NCBI GenBank assembly: GCA_018702715.1
Contig: JABIYQ010000396.1
Span: forward strand, 1-7,330
From: Desulfobacula sp.
GTDB lineage: Bacteria > Desulfobacterota > Desulfobacteria > Desulfobacterales > Desulfobacteraceae
Direction of reading: 5' to 3'
Length of the DNA: 7,330 nucleotides
Position 1 is the stretch's first letter, and each line of letters opens with the position of its first letter. Both the position numbers and the translations under genes were made by a program. The notes below the pieces were generated by a model, which was not told the origin of the DNA, made no database searches, and saw only the letters and a program-made list of their open reading frames with translations. Of the stretch, positions 6,547-7,330 are shown piece by piece.

Positions 6547-7244
6547 AAGGATTCCACAAACATATATCCCGTCCCCCAGATGGTTTTAATCCTTTTAGGG
6601 GAGGCGGGAACGGGTTCTATTTTAGATCTTAATTTGCTGATATGAATATCAATACTTCTGTCAAATGCCATAAAATCTCTTCCCTGGGCCATGGTCATTA
6701 TTTGATCCCTGGAAAGAATCCTGTTTGGATTTTTCATTAATACTTCAAGTATTTTAAATTCAGTCGTTGAAAGATCAATGACCTTTTCATCTGCTTTAAT
6801 CGTATGAGCAGCCTTATTCAGGATAAGGTCATCCACCTGGATGACAAGATCCTTATCCTGAGTGTTTTTTGCCGTGGTTGTTACTCCCCGGCGAAGGATG
6901 GCTTTAATCCTGGCCAGAAGTTCTCTTGGATTAAAGGGTTTGGGAAGATAGTCATCCGCACCCAGTTCCAGCCCCACAATCCTGTCTGTCTCATCACCCT
7001 TTGCCGTCAGCATAATGATGGGGATATCATGGTGGGTCCTGATATCCCTTAATACTTCAAGTCCATCTTTGCCCGGCATCATATAATCGAGAATGATCAA
7101 ATCCGGGGGGTGACGCTTGATCCTGTCCAGGGCATTCACACCGTCAAGCATATAGGATACCTCAAACTGGTTACCCCCGATATACTCAGACAATAACTCG
7201 ATCAACTTTATATCATCATCGATAATTAAAATATTTTTTGGCAT
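6543..7244 (-). CDS. Response regulator, OmpR/PhoB family, CpxR-like
   Basis: The protein has 233 residues. The receiver domain (about 3-118) has the acidic cluster IIDDD (D9-D11), phosphoacceptor D53 in LIILDYMMPGKDG, T80 in IIMLTAKG, and K102 in YLPKPFNPREL. A winged-helix DNA-binding domain follows (about 134-231). The recognition helix region FDRSIDIHISKLRSKIE is close to that of E. coli CpxR (FDRAIDMHISNLRRK), and IKTIWGTGYMF forms the wing. It should bind DNA as a phosphorylated dimer at direct repeats. AAGGA lies 7 nt before ATG 7244. It is the first gene of the leftward pair, and its stop overlaps the kinase start. Four GTAAA boxes lie directly upstream, matching the enterobacterial CpxR site, so autoregulation is likely. 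The CpxR label is by resemblance; orthology is not proven, so no symbol is given. Confidence 0.95.
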   Translation of the reverse strand: MPKNILIIDDDIKLIELLSEYIGGNQFEVSYMLDGVNALDRIKRHPPDLIILDYMMPGKDGLEVLRDIRTHHDIPIIMLTAKGDETDRIVGLELGADDYLPKPFNPRELLARIKAILRRGVTTTAKNTQDKDLVIQVDDLILNKAAHTIKADEKVIDLSTTEFKILEVLMKNPNRILSRDQIMTMAQGRDFMAFDRSIDIHISKLRSKIEPVPASPKRIKTIWGTGYMFVESL

Positions 7245-7265
7245 GGATCTATCCTTTTTATCTGT

Positions 7266-7313
7266 TTTACAACTAATTTACATTTTTTTACAAGTTGGAA
7301 AAATTTGATTTAC
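7266..7313 (-). promoter_or_regulatory. Four phased GTAAA boxes: CpxR-type operator upstream of the response regulator
   Basis: Read on the minus strand, GTAAA occurs at 7309-7313, 7287-7291, 7277-7281 and 7266-7270. Start-to-start distances are 22, 10 and 11 bp, so all boxes fall on about the same helix face. The inner pairs read GTAAA-N5-GTAAA and GTAAA-N6-GTAAA. The established E. coli CpxR consensus is GTAAA-N5-GTAAA. The array ends about 20 nt before the start codon of the CpxR-like gene. The core promoter is not resolved: a GATAAT (7315-7320) could be a -10 whose -35 lies outside the window, which would place the boxes downstream of the start and suggest repression. The array could instead serve a gene beyond the window. 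Confidence 0.65.
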
Positions 7314-7330
7314 AATTATCCCTTATTCTT

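Noticed and set aside
1..7330. tRNA, CRISPR array, insertion sequence, toxin-antitoxin or phage-defence module
   Set aside because: No cloverleaf, regularly spaced repeats, transposase motifs or typical small overlapping gene pairs were seen on either strand.

Overview
The window reads as an ordinary chromosomal stretch of an anaerobic, moderately A+T-rich bacterium. The likeliest source is a sulfate-reducing Desulfobacterota of the Desulfobacteraceae type. This is inferred from the combination of an MttB-type methyltransferase, a tungsten-type aldehyde ferredoxin oxidoreductase (AOR) family enzyme and a CpxRA-like two-component system; no rRNA or other taxonomic marker is present. No tRNA, rRNA, CRISPR array, transposase or insertion sequence was found.

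Layout. (1) 2-217, +: the last 71 codons of an MttB-family (trimethylamine/betaine-type) corrinoid methyltransferase, followed by a strong hairpin with T-runs on both sides (about 222-284) that can stop transcription from both directions. (2) 426-2805, -: a probable two-gene unit, an AOR-family oxidoreductase followed 58 bp later by a 129-residue, histidine-rich membrane protein of unknown function. (3) 2806-2942: a divergent promoter region. (4) 2943-3815, +: NudC, NADH pyrophosphatase / NAD-cap hydrolase. (5) 3816-4046: a noncoding gap with a good -10 element. (6) 4047-5084, +: a close relative of E. coli CurA (zinc-independent medium-chain reductase), whose first part is far richer in G+C than its end. 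(7) 5137-7244, -: a response regulator and sensor kinase pair resembling CpxR/CpxA, overlapping by 4 nt (ATGA). They converge on curA.

How the genes fit together. NudC (NAD(H)/NADP(H) turnover or RNA decapping), CurA (NADPH-dependent reduction of reactive enones) and the AOR enzyme (aldehyde/acid redox chemistry) all touch redox and electrophile handling, but the strands and gaps give no proof of one pathway. The clearest regulatory signal is a row of four helically phased GTAAA boxes just upstream of the response regulator. It matches the known enterobacterial CpxR box and suggests autoregulation.

I see no convincing new multi-gene system. The points most worth a second look are the phased GTAAA operator, the sensor kinase that lacks a recognisable G1 (DxGxG) ATP-binding motif, and the pairing of an atypical AOR paralog with a small His/Glu-rich membrane protein.
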